The notes under the pieces are model-generated. The model saw only the letters and a program-made list of their open reading frames with translations. It was not told the DNA's origin and did no database searches. A DNA stretch of 57,973 nucleotides from Brucella thiophenivorans (GTDB lineage Bacteria; Pseudomonadota; Alphaproteobacteria; Rhizobiales; Rhizobiaceae): positions 1 to 57,973 of the forward strand of contig NZ_NNRJ01000076.1 of the NCBI RefSeq assembly GCF_002252445.1. Reading direction: 5' to 3'. Positions 46,166 through 55,233 of the stretch are shown here, one piece after another (position 1 is the first letter of the stretch; each line of letters begins with the position of its first letter). Position numbers and translations under genes: made by a program.

Positions 46166-46804
46166 TTATCCTTTTAGGCGAGCAGCCTCGCTTGCAAGTT
46201 TGGTGATCCCTTCCCAGTCGCCAGCCTCGACCAGTTCCTTTGGTGCAACCCATGATCCGCCAACGCAGATGACATTTGAGAGCGATAAATAGGTTTTAGC
46301 ATTGTTAAGGCTGATGCCACCGGTCGGGCAAAAAACGGTTCCTGCCAGAGGTGAAGATAATGCCTTTAAGAATGATGCGCCGCCAGCTTGTTCAGCTGGA
46401 AAAAACTTTAAATGTGTGTAGCCTTCTTCGCGAAGCGAAAGCATTTCGCTTGGAGTGATCGCGGCAGGTAGCAGCGGCACGTTGCTGTCATTCGCCGCTG
46501 CAAGAATATATTTTGTAGCGCCAGGGCTGACTATGAAGCGGGAACCAGCCTTAGCGGCATCTTCATACTGCTTTGCATTGAGAATAGTGCCAGCACCGAC
46601 GATTGCCTCAGGTACTTCGGAAGCGACCGCATGTATTGCATCCAATGCGGCGGCGGTGCGCAGCGTAATTTCGATGGCAGGTAAGCCGCCTTTAGCAAGT
46701 GCACGTGCCAGCGGAACTGCATGTTCACCTTTTTCGATCACCAAAACCGGAATAACAGGCTGGCCTTGCAGGATGGGAACGAGAAGATCAGTTTTTTGCG
46801 GCAT
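46166..46804 (-). CDS. eda: 2-dehydro-3-deoxyphosphogluconate (KDPG) aldolase
   Basis: The 212-residue class I aldolase splits KDPG into pyruvate and glyceraldehyde-3-phosphate in the Entner-Doudoroff pathway. The catalytic Glu lies in LPAIEITLRT and the Schiff-base Lys in HLKFFPAEQAGG; VGAGTILN, VSPGATKYI, FCPTGGI and CVGGSWVAP are family blocks. edd is not adjacent. It converges on the DUF882 gene across a shared terminator. Confidence 0.95.
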   Translation of the reverse strand: MPQKTDLLVPILQGQPVIPVLVIEKGEHAVPLARALAKGGLPAIEITLRTAAALDAIHAVASEVPEAIVGAGTILNAKQYEDAAKAGSRFIVSPGATKYILAAANDSNVPLLPAAITPSEMLSLREEGYTHLKFFPAEQAGGASFLKALSSPLAGTVFCPTGGISLNNAKTYLSLSNVICVGGSWVAPKELVEAGDWEGITKLASEAARLKG

Positions 46805-47014
46805 GGACGGGCTCTTCTGCTAGAATTAAATGGCTTAAGTCGATTTAAAGCGCGTAGCGGAATTTGTCCACCGCAGGCTGGGCGTATCATGTTTGCGCCG
46901 CCTATTTGCGTATATCCTAACAGAGTATTTATCGCTTCGCTAAGCTGAGCTATTTTCCACGGACCACAAAGCTGGTAACTCCTTCCGACGGACATTTTCT
47001 GATCGGTATTCTCA

Positions 47015-48022
47015 ATGATTTTGTTGCTGGTTTCATTCTTTGCAAGCGCCATCCTTTGCGGCGCCGGAATTTATATCTTATCTGCATCGCTACCACGGTC
47101 ATTTCTTGCGGCAGCGTTTAACTCGCGATCAAATCACAGCGTCCCGGCCCGGCAGATCGGTGGACTGGCACTTATTCCCGCCTATCTCGTCATTCTGCTG
47201 ACACTCGGACTGGATCTTGGCATTCCGATAGAGTTAGCCGTGTGTTTGTCGGTGGCATCAGCACTCTTGTGGATTATCGGCGTAATCGATGATCGATTTG
47301 AATTACCAGTTTTTTTGCGGTTCGGTTCCCAGTTCATAGCCAGTGGTTTGGTTCTCTATGGTCTGGGGCCAGATTTCCGGCTTTTATCTGCTTTGCTTCC
47401 GCACTGGTTTGAGGCGACCTTGATTGTGATCGTTCTGGTCGCGGCCATTAACATTACTAATTTTATGGACGGACTGGATTTGATGACAGTCGCGGGTCTG
47501 GGTGTCCCGTTGGCAGGTGTCGCTATCTTGACGATGATGCGGCTTTCGGGTGTTGAAAGCGGTGCGCTTGCGGCAATAGTCGCCGGGGGGCTGCTTGCTT
47601 TTTCATTCTTCAACCGACCACCCGCAAGCATTTTTCTTGGCGATTCGGGTAGTCTGCCGTTGGGTCTTTTAACGGGAACGGCATTGCTTCTTCTCGCGCG
47701 TGAAACGCATATCGCGGTAGCGCTTGTGTTGCCGCTATATTATTTGCTTGATGCGGGTACGACGATTATTTTGCGTCTGATCGCTAAAGAGAATATCCTC
47801 AAAGCCCATTCAAAACACGCTTATCAAGTTGCAAAAAGATCAGGCTGGAGCGTTCTTAAAGTTGTCTTCCATGTCGGGCTTCTTAACGTCATCCTGATAA
47901 TTTGTGCCGTCGCGATGTTGAGTTTTGACCATTTGCTCGCGCAAGTTATTTTCTTGCTCGTCGCAATCGTTGCCGTTCTGATCCTGTTACTGGACTTCCG
48001 TGGCAGCTTCAGAAAATTATAA
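47015..48022 (+). CDS. wbkF: Polyprenyl-phosphate sugar-1-phosphate transferase (WbkF-like)
   Basis: The 335-residue integral membrane enzyme of the MraY/WecA superfamily has about ten helices. Catalytic motifs are IGVIDDRFELP, NITNFMDGLDLM, FLGDSGSLPLG and HSKHAYQ. It loads an N-acetyl-hexosamine phosphate on undecaprenyl phosphate, initiating O-antigen. In Brucella the homologue WbkF lies next to WbkD, as here. The ribosome-binding site is weak. Its last 14 bp overlap the convergent wbkD. Confidence 0.85.
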   Translation: MILLLVSFFASAILCGAGIYILSASLPRSFLAAAFNSRSNHSVPARQIGGLALIPAYLVILLTLGLDLGIPIELAVCLSVASALLWIIGVIDDRFELPVFLRFGSQFIASGLVLYGLGPDFRLLSALLPHWFEATLIVIVLVAAINITNFMDGLDLMTVAGLGVPLAGVAILTMMRLSGVESGALAAIVAGGLLAFSFFNRPPASIFLGDSGSLPLGLLTGTALLLLARETHIAVALVLPLYYLLDAGTTIILRLIAKENILKAHSKHAYQVAKRSGWSVLKVVFHVGLLNVILIICAVAMLSFDHLLAQVIFLLVAIVAVLILLLDFRGSFRKL

Positions 48023-49877
48023 TATCAAAAAGCACTTTGCGGACAGCATCGACATCTTCGGCTTCCATTGCTATTTTTAAGGCATTGAGGCTCGTCATGA
48101 CATCGACATCCGCCTTCTTGCCTTTTGGCGCACGCATTATCTTTGGATGTCGCGTAGCTTGCGCTTGTGACGGATCATAGAAGAGTTCCTCATACATCTT
48201 CTCGCCTTCACGGATGCCCGTAACCTCGATTGCAATATCGCCGTTTGGGTTGTCATTGCTGCGTACGGTGAGGCCCGCAAGAAGAATCATGTTTTCTGCA
48301 AGATCACGCACTTTCACGGGCTCACCCATTTCGAGCAAAACCGTATCGCCGGATTCTGCAATGGCACCCGATTGCACGATCAACTCGGCCGCTTCCTTGA
48401 TCGACATGAAATAGCGCGTCATGTCTTCATGTGTAAGCGTTATTGGACCACCATTGGTAATCTGTTCGCGAAAAAGCGGAACAACCGAGCCGTTTGAACC
48501 CAGAACATTGCCGAAACGTACGGAATAGAAGGATTTGTTCTGACCAGCTTTTTCGGCAAGTGTACCGTAATAATAAACGACGAGTTCCGCCCAGCGTTTC
48601 GTCGCTCCCATAACGTTTGTTGGTCGAACCGCCTTGTCAGAAGAGATAAGCACCATGCGCTCAACATTCGTTGCAAGTGCTGCTGCCGCAACGTTCAGGG
48701 TGCCGAATACATTGTTGCAGATGCCGACGAGTACGTTCTTTTCGACGAGAGGCACATGCTTATAGGCCGCGCAATGATAGACTGTATCAATGCTGTACTG
48801 GCGAATGGTTTTTTCGGGCGCGTGTTTGTCTCGCACAGAGCCAAGAACCGGTATGATTTCACAGGATGCAAGCTGCTTTAGCTGACGCTCAATCTGATAA
48901 AGCGCAAACTCACTTGATTCAAAAAGAACGATGCATTCCGGGTTCCACTGCGCAATCGTCTGACAAAGTTGACTGCCAATTGATCCGCCAGCACCGGTTA
49001 CCATGATCCGACGTCCTTCGACGACTTCGCGCAACAGATTGGTATCCGGTGGTACGGGAGAGCGTCCAAGAAGGTCATCAATCTCGACATTGCGCAAAGC
49101 GCTGACAAGATATTTGCCAGCCGTCAGATCAGCAATCGGCGGAAGAATGCGTGTACTGACTGGCAAACGACCCAGTAGACGCGCGAGTGTCTGTCGTTGT
49201 TCCTGTGTTAGCTCAGGCTCGGAAATGACGACCTGTTTAATGCCGTAATTTTCGATGAGTTCAGGGATTTGAGCAATGGGATAGACGCGCAATCCCGTTA
49301 TGTCCATGCCATCAAGCCGGCCGTTCGGGTCGACAAATCCAATGACATGCGTATCGCTATGGCTTCGCAATGCGGCGGCAAGCTGACGACCGGGTTCGCC
49401 AACACCGATAATAAGCGCGGAGCTTGAATAGATCTTTTTGGTGTCTGCATTGCGCAAAAGCCACTTCGCGCCAAATCGACTGGCGGAAATAAGAACTGTG
49501 CTTAGAAGCCAGTATAGCAATGGTACAGAACGGGGCAGGCCGGAACCGCCATAGAGTTCCATGAGGAATACAAGCGCTACCCAGAATAGCGCTGCAATTG
49601 CGGTTGCTTGAAAGATTGGCCAGATGGATCGCTCTGCAAGATAGCGAATGATAGCGCGATAAAGCCCAAAGCGGATGAAGACCGGAACAGCGAGCACGGG
49701 TGCAATAAGAATCAGGAAAAGTTGTGCATGAGAAGGCACAAAAACGAAACCAAGTCGCATGACAAATGCGAGATAAGCGCTGAGCAAAAGTAGGGCACAG
49801 TCGCTTAAAAGCAGAATGATCTGCTTACCCAAACGCGGCAGGCCTGCAAGCCTTTGCCATGGATAGTTCAAACTCAT
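48009..49877 (-). CDS. wbkD: Membrane-bound UDP-sugar 4,6-dehydratase (WbkD/FlaA1/CapD family)
   Basis: The 622-residue long-form enzyme has four N-terminal helices (to about residue 130), a first Rossmann domain (ALIIGVGEPGRQLAAAL) and the catalytic NAD-binding SDR domain (MVTGAGGSIGSQLCQTIAQW). The active-site region is LISSDKAVRPTNVMGATKR, where Met replaces the usual catalytic Tyr as in WbpM-type enzymes. It likely converts UDP-GlcNAc to the 4-keto-6-deoxy intermediate of QuiNAc for O-antigen priming. The wbkF/wbkD pair agrees with this role. Confidence 0.9.
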   Translation of the reverse strand: MSLNYPWQRLAGLPRLGKQIILLLSDCALLLLSAYLAFVMRLGFVFVPSHAQLFLILIAPVLAVPVFIRFGLYRAIIRYLAERSIWPIFQATAIAALFWVALVFLMELYGGSGLPRSVPLLYWLLSTVLISASRFGAKWLLRNADTKKIYSSSALIIGVGEPGRQLAAALRSHSDTHVIGFVDPNGRLDGMDITGLRVYPIAQIPELIENYGIKQVVISEPELTQEQRQTLARLLGRLPVSTRILPPIADLTAGKYLVSALRNVEIDDLLGRSPVPPDTNLLREVVEGRRIMVTGAGGSIGSQLCQTIAQWNPECIVLFESSEFALYQIERQLKQLASCEIIPVLGSVRDKHAPEKTIRQYSIDTVYHCAAYKHVPLVEKNVLVGICNNVFGTLNVAAAALATNVERMVLISSDKAVRPTNVMGATKRWAELVVYYYGTLAEKAGQNKSFYSVRFGNVLGSNGSVVPLFREQITNGGPITLTHEDMTRYFMSIKEAAELIVQSGAIAESGDTVLLEMGEPVKVRDLAENMILLAGLTVRSNDNPNGDIAIEVTGIREGEKMYEELFYDPSQAQATRHPKIMRAPKGKKADVDVMTSLNALKIAMEAEDVDAVRKVLFDIIIF

Positions 49878-50429
49878 ACGAATAATATCCTGAGCCTAAC
49901 CCGCAGAGATTAACGCTGTCTTCGGCATCAGATCATTCTGGCAGAAAAGCGCGTTTCCTCTGCTTGCAGGCGTTAAATGCAAACTACTCAACTCACCGTT
50001 ATCATGAGTCCCGCATGGGAGCTATATCAATTGCCATTACAACAGCTTAACAAAAAGTCTATCCAGAATAAGTCTCGATGTATACCAGCCTCTCGTTTGC
50101 TTTGAGCACAAGTCCTATTGGAGTGAGGAGTGATTGATAAGGTTATGCTTTAAGCAAAAGAGCTCAGCGCACCCATCTGGTTCAATTAAATTAGATTGCC
50201 CTCTAAAGGATTATGGCAGCGGAATGTGGTTAAAAGCTAGCCTTACTGCCTGCTTGTCCCCTTTACTTTAGCCAACATGTTCTACGGCCCGTCGTGCTTG
50301 GCCAGCTTCTTGTAGTGTTTGGCGATCACAAAACGCATTTGATAAATGCCTGATGGCCTTTGGATCGTCGCCAAAGGCTCCCCCTGCAACCGAAATTTGA
50401 TTAACCGCGAAGGCCGTAAACGCGCGCAT
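49878..50429. other. Intergenic region upstream of the sugar operon
   Basis: More than 500 bp separate wbkD from the operon promoter. Apart from one short minus-strand frame at 50268-50429, nothing coding is seen, and the part nearer wbkD must contain its promoter. Confidence 0.4.
50268..50429 (-). CDS. Possible 53-residue frame, perhaps a gene remnant
   Basis: A frame from ATG 50429 to TAA 50270-50268 encodes an amphipathic, natural-looking sequence (FTAFAVNQISVAGGAFGDDP, then AIRHLSNAFCDRQTLQEAGQ). It has no clear ribosome-binding site and abuts the operon promoter, so it may be a degraded 3' end of a lost gene. No family recognised. Confidence 0.2.
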   Translation of the reverse strand: MRAFTAFAVNQISVAGGAFGDDPKAIRHLSNAFCDRQTLQEAGQARRAVEHVG

Positions 50430-50458
50430 TTGACATGTGGCTTATTCTGCCGTAAAAC
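50430..50458 (+). promoter_or_regulatory. Promoter of the sugar operon
   Basis: TTGACA (50430-50435), 17 nt and TAAAAC (50453-50458) match a housekeeping promoter with an ideal -35. The predicted start lies in the left arm of the adjoining inverted repeat, an arrangement typical of repression. Confidence 0.6.
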
Positions 50459-50460
50459 AA

Positions 50461-50497
50461 AATCAACAAATGCGCATAAATCTCACATTTGTTGATT
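50461..50497. promoter_or_regulatory. Operator candidate: perfect 12-bp inverted repeat
   Basis: AATCAACAAATG and CATTTGTTGATT flank a 13-nt spacer, directly after the -10 and 23 bp before the ATG of the binding-protein gene. The operon's own SorC/DeoR-type regulator is the likely binder; this is inference from position and symmetry. Confidence 0.65.
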
Positions 50498-50520
50498 CGA
50501 GTTTCTTAGGGAGGAAAAGA

Positions 50521-51495
50521 ATGCTCAATCGTCGTACTCTACTCGTGGCTTTTACTGCCCTTTCATCGTCATTGATGTTGCCGTCCATCGCCTCGGCTGA
50601 TGGGCTTAAAATCGGCTTTAGTCAGGTAACTTTGCAGTCTCCGTTTTACGTGCAGTTGAAGGAAGGTGCTGAGGCTGCGGCTAAGGCTTCGGGCAACACG
50701 CTTGTTTTTCTTGATGCCAATGGTGACGTAAGTAAGCAAAACAACGATATTCAGGATCTCATCACACAGGGTGTGAATGCGATCATCATCAATCCGGTAA
50801 ACCCGGATGCGGTCGTGCCGTCGCTGGAAGCGGCAGTAAACGCTGGAATCCCGGTTATAACGGTTGATCGCAGCGTCAATGGTGATGGTGTGACGGCGCA
50901 TATCGGCCGCGACAATAAAAGGATGGGCCAGCTCGTCGGTGAGGCCGTCGTTGCCAAGCTGAAAGCTGATGGCGTGGAGAGCGCCAAAATCATTGAAATT
51001 CAGGGCGATGCTGGCGGCGCAGTTATGATGGATCGCCGCGATGGCTTCCATAAGGCGCTTGAAGGCAGCAAGCACACGATTGTTGCCGGACCTTATGCTG
51101 AATACATTCGCGCAAATGCAGTGACGGCTATGCAGGATTTGTTGCAAGCTAATCCTGATGTGAAAGTCGTTTATGCACATAATGACGATATGGCGCTCGG
51201 TGCTTTGCAGGTCTTGCAGGAAAGCGGTCGGGATGACGTATCAGTTGCCGGTGTGGATGGATTGTCCGAAGCGCTGAAGGCTATGTCTAGCGGCGACCAT
51301 TACATTGCGACAACGCTTAACGATCCGCAATATCTGGGCGATGTTACTATTCAGGTTGCTATTCAGGCGGCTGCAAAGAAGGACGTACCTAAGTTCGTTG
51401 ATGCCGGAACGGAAGTGGTCACAAAAGACAATGTGAGCAAATTCCCGCATGACAACCTGTTTGCAGAATACCGCCCAGAGGTACTCGCAAAGTAA
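50521..51495 (+). CDS. Ribose-type sugar ABC transporter binding protein
   Basis: The 324-residue periplasmic protein has a signal peptide (LLVAFTALSSSLMLPSIASA). The RbsB-like fold shows IGFSQVTLQSPFYVQLKEGA, NNDIQDLITQGVNAIIINPV, IPVITVDRSVNG, VVYAHNDDMALGALQVLQE and VAGVDGLSEALKAM, which line the sugar pocket. GGGAGG lies 6 nt before the ATG at 50521. It is the first gene of the operon, after promoter and operator. The ligand is a pentose or related sugar or polyol, identity unknown. Confidence 0.92.
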   Translation: MLNRRTLLVAFTALSSSLMLPSIASADGLKIGFSQVTLQSPFYVQLKEGAEAAAKASGNTLVFLDANGDVSKQNNDIQDLITQGVNAIIINPVNPDAVVPSLEAAVNAGIPVITVDRSVNGDGVTAHIGRDNKRMGQLVGEAVVAKLKADGVESAKIIEIQGDAGGAVMMDRRDGFHKALEGSKHTIVAGPYAEYIRANAVTAMQDLLQANPDVKVVYAHNDDMALGALQVLQESGRDDVSVAGVDGLSEALKAMSSGDHYIATTLNDPQYLGDVTIQVAIQAAAKKDVPKFVDAGTEVVTKDNVSKFPHDNLFAEYRPEVLAK

Positions 51496-51505
51496 ACATT
51501 AAAAT

Positions 51506-51568
51506 TTTGAGTGCTTCGCTAGAGGAGCGCTCGAAGGAAAAGCGGGTCGCTGGGTTTGAAATCCAGCG
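51506..51568 (+). promoter_or_regulatory. Hairpins after the binding-protein gene
   Basis: Two stems, GAGTGCTTC/GGAGCGCTC (51509-51532) and CGCTGG/CCAGCG (51548-51568), follow the stop. Neither has a T run. Such hairpins commonly stabilise the binding-protein message or attenuate downstream expression. Confidence 0.45.
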
Positions 51569-51643
51569 GCCTGCTCGGTGGGCCTTTGTCCAGATCCAGC
51601 CAACAGATTCACACTCAATATCAAAATCACTCAGGATTTCCCC

Positions 51644-52666
51644 ATGCGTGCAGCAGTATTATATACCCCCGGCGATATTCGTATCGAAGATGTACCAGCC
51701 CCAGAGCTGCGCCCAGGGCATGTGATGATACGGGTCGCCTCGGTTGGTGTTTGTGGGTCTGATCTGCCGCGCATGCTGATCAAGGGTGCGCATAAAATGC
51801 CCATCATCTGCGGGCATGAGTTTTCGGGACATATTACCGAGATAGGCGAGGGCGTCGAGGGCTTTAAACTGGGCGAACTGGTTGCCATTCCGCCTATGTT
51901 GCCCTGCCAGAAATGTGATCAATGTGAAAAGGGCCAGTTTTCGCGCTGCCGCGATTATGATTATTTCGGTTCACGCAGAGATGGAGCCTATGCAGAATTT
52001 GTCTGTGTTCCCGCCGAAAATCTTCTGAAGACCCCCAAGGATATTGATCCTCGCGCGGTTGCCATGACCGATCCTGCATCTATTGCACTTCATGCAATTT
52101 GGAAAGCCGGTGGTGTTACGATCGGCCAGCGCGGAGCGGTCATTGGCTGCGGTCCCATTGGTCTGTTTGCAATCCAATGGATGAAGCTGATGGGTGCCAG
52201 TGAAGTCGTTGCAATCGACGTTTCACAAAAGAAGCTTGATCTCGCCCGCGAAGCCGGTGCCAGCCATGTATTTTTGCCGGGAGAAGAAATCCCTGCGAAT
52301 TTGCTATGCGACATTATTGTGGAAGCAGCCGGGCATCCTTCATCAATCAATTCGGCGGTGAAGCTTGCAGCTCCCGGTGGTCATGTCGTCTTCATCGGCA
52401 TTCCGGTCTCAGATGTGACCCTCGAAACCAAAACATTTCAGCATTTCTTGCGGCAGGAAATTTCGCTGCATGGATCATGGAATTCATTCGGTGCCCCTTA
52501 TCCGGGTCCGCAATGGACTGTGACGCTGGATAAGCTTGGTACGGGAGATCTGAAGTGGGAGTTCATGATCAGTCATGATATCGACCTCTCCGAACTGCCC
52601 GAAATGTTCGAGAAATTCAAATCTGACAAATCACTGTTTTTCTCTAAAGTCATGTTCCGTCCCTAA
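51644..52666 (+). CDS. Zinc-dependent medium-chain sugar-alcohol dehydrogenase
   Basis: The 340-residue MDR protein has catalytic zinc ligands in VGVCGSDLPRM and CGHEFSGHI and structural zinc cysteines in CQKCDQCEKGQFSRC. The NAD site is VIGCGPIGLFAIQWMKLMGA followed by an acidic strand end (VAIDVSQ), suggesting NAD preference. It resembles galactitol-1-P, sorbitol and xylitol dehydrogenases. AGGA lies 9 nt before the ATG. In this operon it may oxidise an imported polyol, or a phosphorylated one. Confidence 0.88.
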   Translation: MRAAVLYTPGDIRIEDVPAPELRPGHVMIRVASVGVCGSDLPRMLIKGAHKMPIICGHEFSGHITEIGEGVEGFKLGELVAIPPMLPCQKCDQCEKGQFSRCRDYDYFGSRRDGAYAEFVCVPAENLLKTPKDIDPRAVAMTDPASIALHAIWKAGGVTIGQRGAVIGCGPIGLFAIQWMKLMGASEVVAIDVSQKKLDLAREAGASHVFLPGEEIPANLLCDIIVEAAGHPSSINSAVKLAAPGGHVVFIGIPVSDVTLETKTFQHFLRQEISLHGSWNSFGAPYPGPQWTVTLDKLGTGDLKWEFMISHDIDLSELPEMFEKFKSDKSLFFSKVMFRP

Positions 52667-52682
52667 TCGCAAGGGACGCTAA

Positions 52683-52705
52683 TATACCAATCGGGAGTTG
52701 GTATA
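52683..52705. promoter_or_regulatory. Perfect inverted repeat before the kinase gene
   Basis: TATACCAA and TTGGTATA flank TCGGGAG, immediately before the ribosome-binding site GGGAGG of the kinase. It could be an internal operator or an mRNA hairpin setting kinase expression. Confidence 0.5.
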
Positions 52706-52717
52706 GGGAGGATTTAC

Positions 52718-54238
52718 ATGACATGTGTTCTTAGTTTTGATCTTGGCACCGGCAGCGTGCGCGCCGGTGTCTATGATCTTGAGCAGCGCAATATGATTGC
52801 CGTTGCCGAAGCACAATATAACACCACTTATCCGCGCGCCGGATGGGCCGAACAGCAGCCCGACGAATGGTGGGATGCACTTTTGATTGCTGGTCGAAAG
52901 GCAATTGAAACAATCGGAATGCGGGATATAGCCGCCATTTGCGTTGCAACCACGGCATCAACCGTTGCCATATGCACCAGAGACGGCAAGCCTCTGCGCC
53001 CAGCGCTTTTATGGATGGATTGCCGCGCAACTGCCGAAGCGCACGCGACCAGCGAAGTCAATCATCCGGTCATGGCTTATAGCGGTGGCGGGGATGCGGT
53101 TGAGTGGCTGGTGCCGAAGGCAATGTGGCTGGCGCGCCATGAGCCGGAAACATATGCGCAGGCAGATATTATCTGTGAAGCGCTTGATTTCATCAATTTC
53201 AGGCTTGCGGGCGAATGGGTTGGCTCGCGCATGAACGCTGCGTGTAAATGGAATTACGATTCCCGAACCTCTCACTTCGTCCCGGAAGTCTATAAGCAGC
53301 TCGGCATTGAAGACCTGACGGGCAAACTCCCACAGCGCATCATCCCTGTGGGTGGAACGATTGGCGTGCTTCAAAAGCACGTTGCCGAAGCGCTTGGGCT
53401 TTCGTCGTGCCCGATCATCGCGCAGGGAGGCATTGATGCACATATCGGCATGCTGGGTTCCGACACAGTTGAAGTCGGATCGATGCTGGCGATTGGCGGA
53501 ACGTCCAACGTGTTTCTGACGCATCTATCTGGCTATGGCGATGTCAGCGGCTTTTGGGGGCCTTATCCCAATGCGCTGGTGGATGATTATTGGCTGGTTG
53601 AAGCGGGGCAGGTGTCTACTGGTTCCATTCTCAACTGGCTAAGCGGTCAGATATTTTGTCTTAATGCTGATGAGCATAAGGTACTTATTCAGCAGGCAAG
53701 TGTCGCGCAGAAAGCTGGTTCCGGCTTGCTGACACTTGATTACTGGATGGGCAACCGGACTCCCTATCGCGACGGTCATTTGCGTGGCGCGATGCTAGGT
53801 CTGTCACTTGGACACGGAAGGGCAGATATTTATGCATCCGCCGTTGACTCCATTGCCCTCGGTTCGGCCAATGTTCTGAATGCTCTGGAAAAGCGCGATG
53901 TAACGATCAACCGTATCGTTATGGCCGGTGGTATTTGCAAAAATCCGCTGTGGTTACAAAGCACAGTCGATGCCCTTGCACGCCCTGTTTTGGTCGCGCA
54001 AAGCGATAATCTTTCGCTCATTGGTGCGTCGGTCAGTGCGGCACATGCTCTGGGATTTTTCCCTGATCTGATCACCGCTGCAAAAAATTGCGCTGCATAT
54101 ACAGAGGAATTGCATCCCAATGCGGTGCGCAGCGCATGGTTCGCAGATACATTGGAGCTTTATCGCGAAGCAACCGCAGTGCTGACTCCAACGCTGCATC
54201 GGTTGTCTGCGCGACAGGCAACAGGAGCTCCAGTATGA
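52718..54238 (+). CDS. FGGY-family carbohydrate kinase
   Basis: The 506-residue protein has two actin-like domains: SFDLGTGSVRAGVYD with AGWAEQQPDEWWDAL at the start, the central GGIDAHIGMLGS and GGTSNVFLT, EAGQVSTGSIL, and the C-terminal ATP motif MAGGICKNPLWLQS. The family phosphorylates pentuloses, hexoses, glycerol or erythritol. Similarity to ribulo/xylulokinase-type members suggests a ketopentose or polyol, but substrate is not assigned. GGGAGG lies before the ATG. The stop overlaps the next ATG by 4 bp. Confidence 0.92.
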   Translation: MTCVLSFDLGTGSVRAGVYDLEQRNMIAVAEAQYNTTYPRAGWAEQQPDEWWDALLIAGRKAIETIGMRDIAAICVATTASTVAICTRDGKPLRPALLWMDCRATAEAHATSEVNHPVMAYSGGGDAVEWLVPKAMWLARHEPETYAQADIICEALDFINFRLAGEWVGSRMNAACKWNYDSRTSHFVPEVYKQLGIEDLTGKLPQRIIPVGGTIGVLQKHVAEALGLSSCPIIAQGGIDAHIGMLGSDTVEVGSMLAIGGTSNVFLTHLSGYGDVSGFWGPYPNALVDDYWLVEAGQVSTGSILNWLSGQIFCLNADEHKVLIQQASVAQKAGSGLLTLDYWMGNRTPYRDGHLRGAMLGLSLGHGRADIYASAVDSIALGSANVLNALEKRDVTINRIVMAGGICKNPLWLQSTVDALARPVLVAQSDNLSLIGASVSAAHALGFFPDLITAAKNCAAYTEELHPNAVRSAWFADTLELYREATAVLTPTLHRLSARQATGAPV

Positions 54239-55233
54239 ACGACACCCGTTTGAACCCTTCCGTCCGTCTTCCGTCCGACGAACAGCGCGAACATCTCATG
54301 GTGCGCGTTGCCAAGCTCTATTACGAACTGGAACGGACACAGAGCGAGATCGCCAAGGAGCTCGGGCTCACCCGCTGGCAGGTGGGAAGGCTCATGACGG
54401 AAGCAAAAGAACTGGGGGTTGTCAGAATCGAGATCACGCCGCGTGCGCAGCGACGCACTGAACTCGAAATCATGTTGCAACAGCAATTTGACCTTCACGA
54501 TGCCATTGTTGTGCCGACCGGCGAGAGTACGGATTCCGCTCTTTTGATGGAAAGCGTTGCACAGGCAGCGGCAAATTATCTTGCGGCCATGCATCCCAAA
54601 CCCAAGCTGATTGGTGTTTCGTGGGGCCGCACCATGTCGGCCGTAGCGAAATTTTTGCCGAGCAATTGGTGTCCGGGGTTACACGTGGTGTTGGTCAACG
54701 GATCAACACATTTGCATTCAACGACGGTAAGAACCAGTGCTGTTGCCGAAGAATTTGCCGCCGCCGCAGGCAATGGTAAAACCACATTGCTGCCGGTTCC
54801 GGCCATTCTTGGCAAGAAGACCACACGCGATGCGCTGGAAGAAGACCCGATTGTCGAACGTGTGATGGAGCTCGCCGAACAGGCGGAAACCGTTTGCTTC
54901 GGCATGGGCGGTATCACGCATCAATCTGTCCTTTTAAGCTCCGGCTACCTCACTGAAAGCGATATTGATCGTCTGCGCGATACGGGTGCGGTGGGCGATA
55001 TTCTCGGACGCTTCGTCGATGTCAAAGGCGCAATTGTCGATAGTTCGATTGATGACCGCACGCTTGGATTACGTCTCGAATCTCTTTGCAAAAAGCAACA
55101 CAGCATCGGCGTCGTTTCTGGTCCCGAAAAACACAATATCGCTGTCGCAGCCCTCGCAGCTGGATATCTCAAGGTTATCGTAACCGACGAGGCCACCGCA
55201 CGACATGCCCTAGAGGTTTCAAATGTCCCATAG
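54235..55233 (+). CDS. SorC/DeoR-type sugar-binding transcriptional regulator
   Basis: The 332-residue regulator has an N-terminal helix-turn-helix (RTQSEIAKELGLTRWQVGRL) and a C-terminal sugar-phosphate-binding domain (LIGVSWGRTMSAVA, VCFGMGGITHQSVLLSSGYL, DILGRFVDVKGAIVD, AALAAGYLKVIVTDEATARH). Family members (SorC, DeoR-like, EryD) are usually repressors released by a phosphorylated intermediate. Starting at 54235 gives the ATGA overlap with the kinase and places ACAGGAG upstream. It lies inside the operon it probably controls and overlaps the next gene by 11 bp. Confidence 0.92.
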   Translation: MNDTRLNPSVRLPSDEQREHLMVRVAKLYYELERTQSEIAKELGLTRWQVGRLMTEAKELGVVRIEITPRAQRRTELEIMLQQQFDLHDAIVVPTGESTDSALLMESVAQAAANYLAAMHPKPKLIGVSWGRTMSAVAKFLPSNWCPGLHVVLVNGSTHLHSTTVRTSAVAEEFAAAAGNGKTTLLPVPAILGKKTTRDALEEDPIVERVMELAEQAETVCFGMGGITHQSVLLSSGYLTESDIDRLRDTGAVGDILGRFVDVKGAIVDSSIDDRTLGLRLESLCKKQHSIGVVSGPEKHNIAVAALAAGYLKVIVTDEATARHALEVSNVP

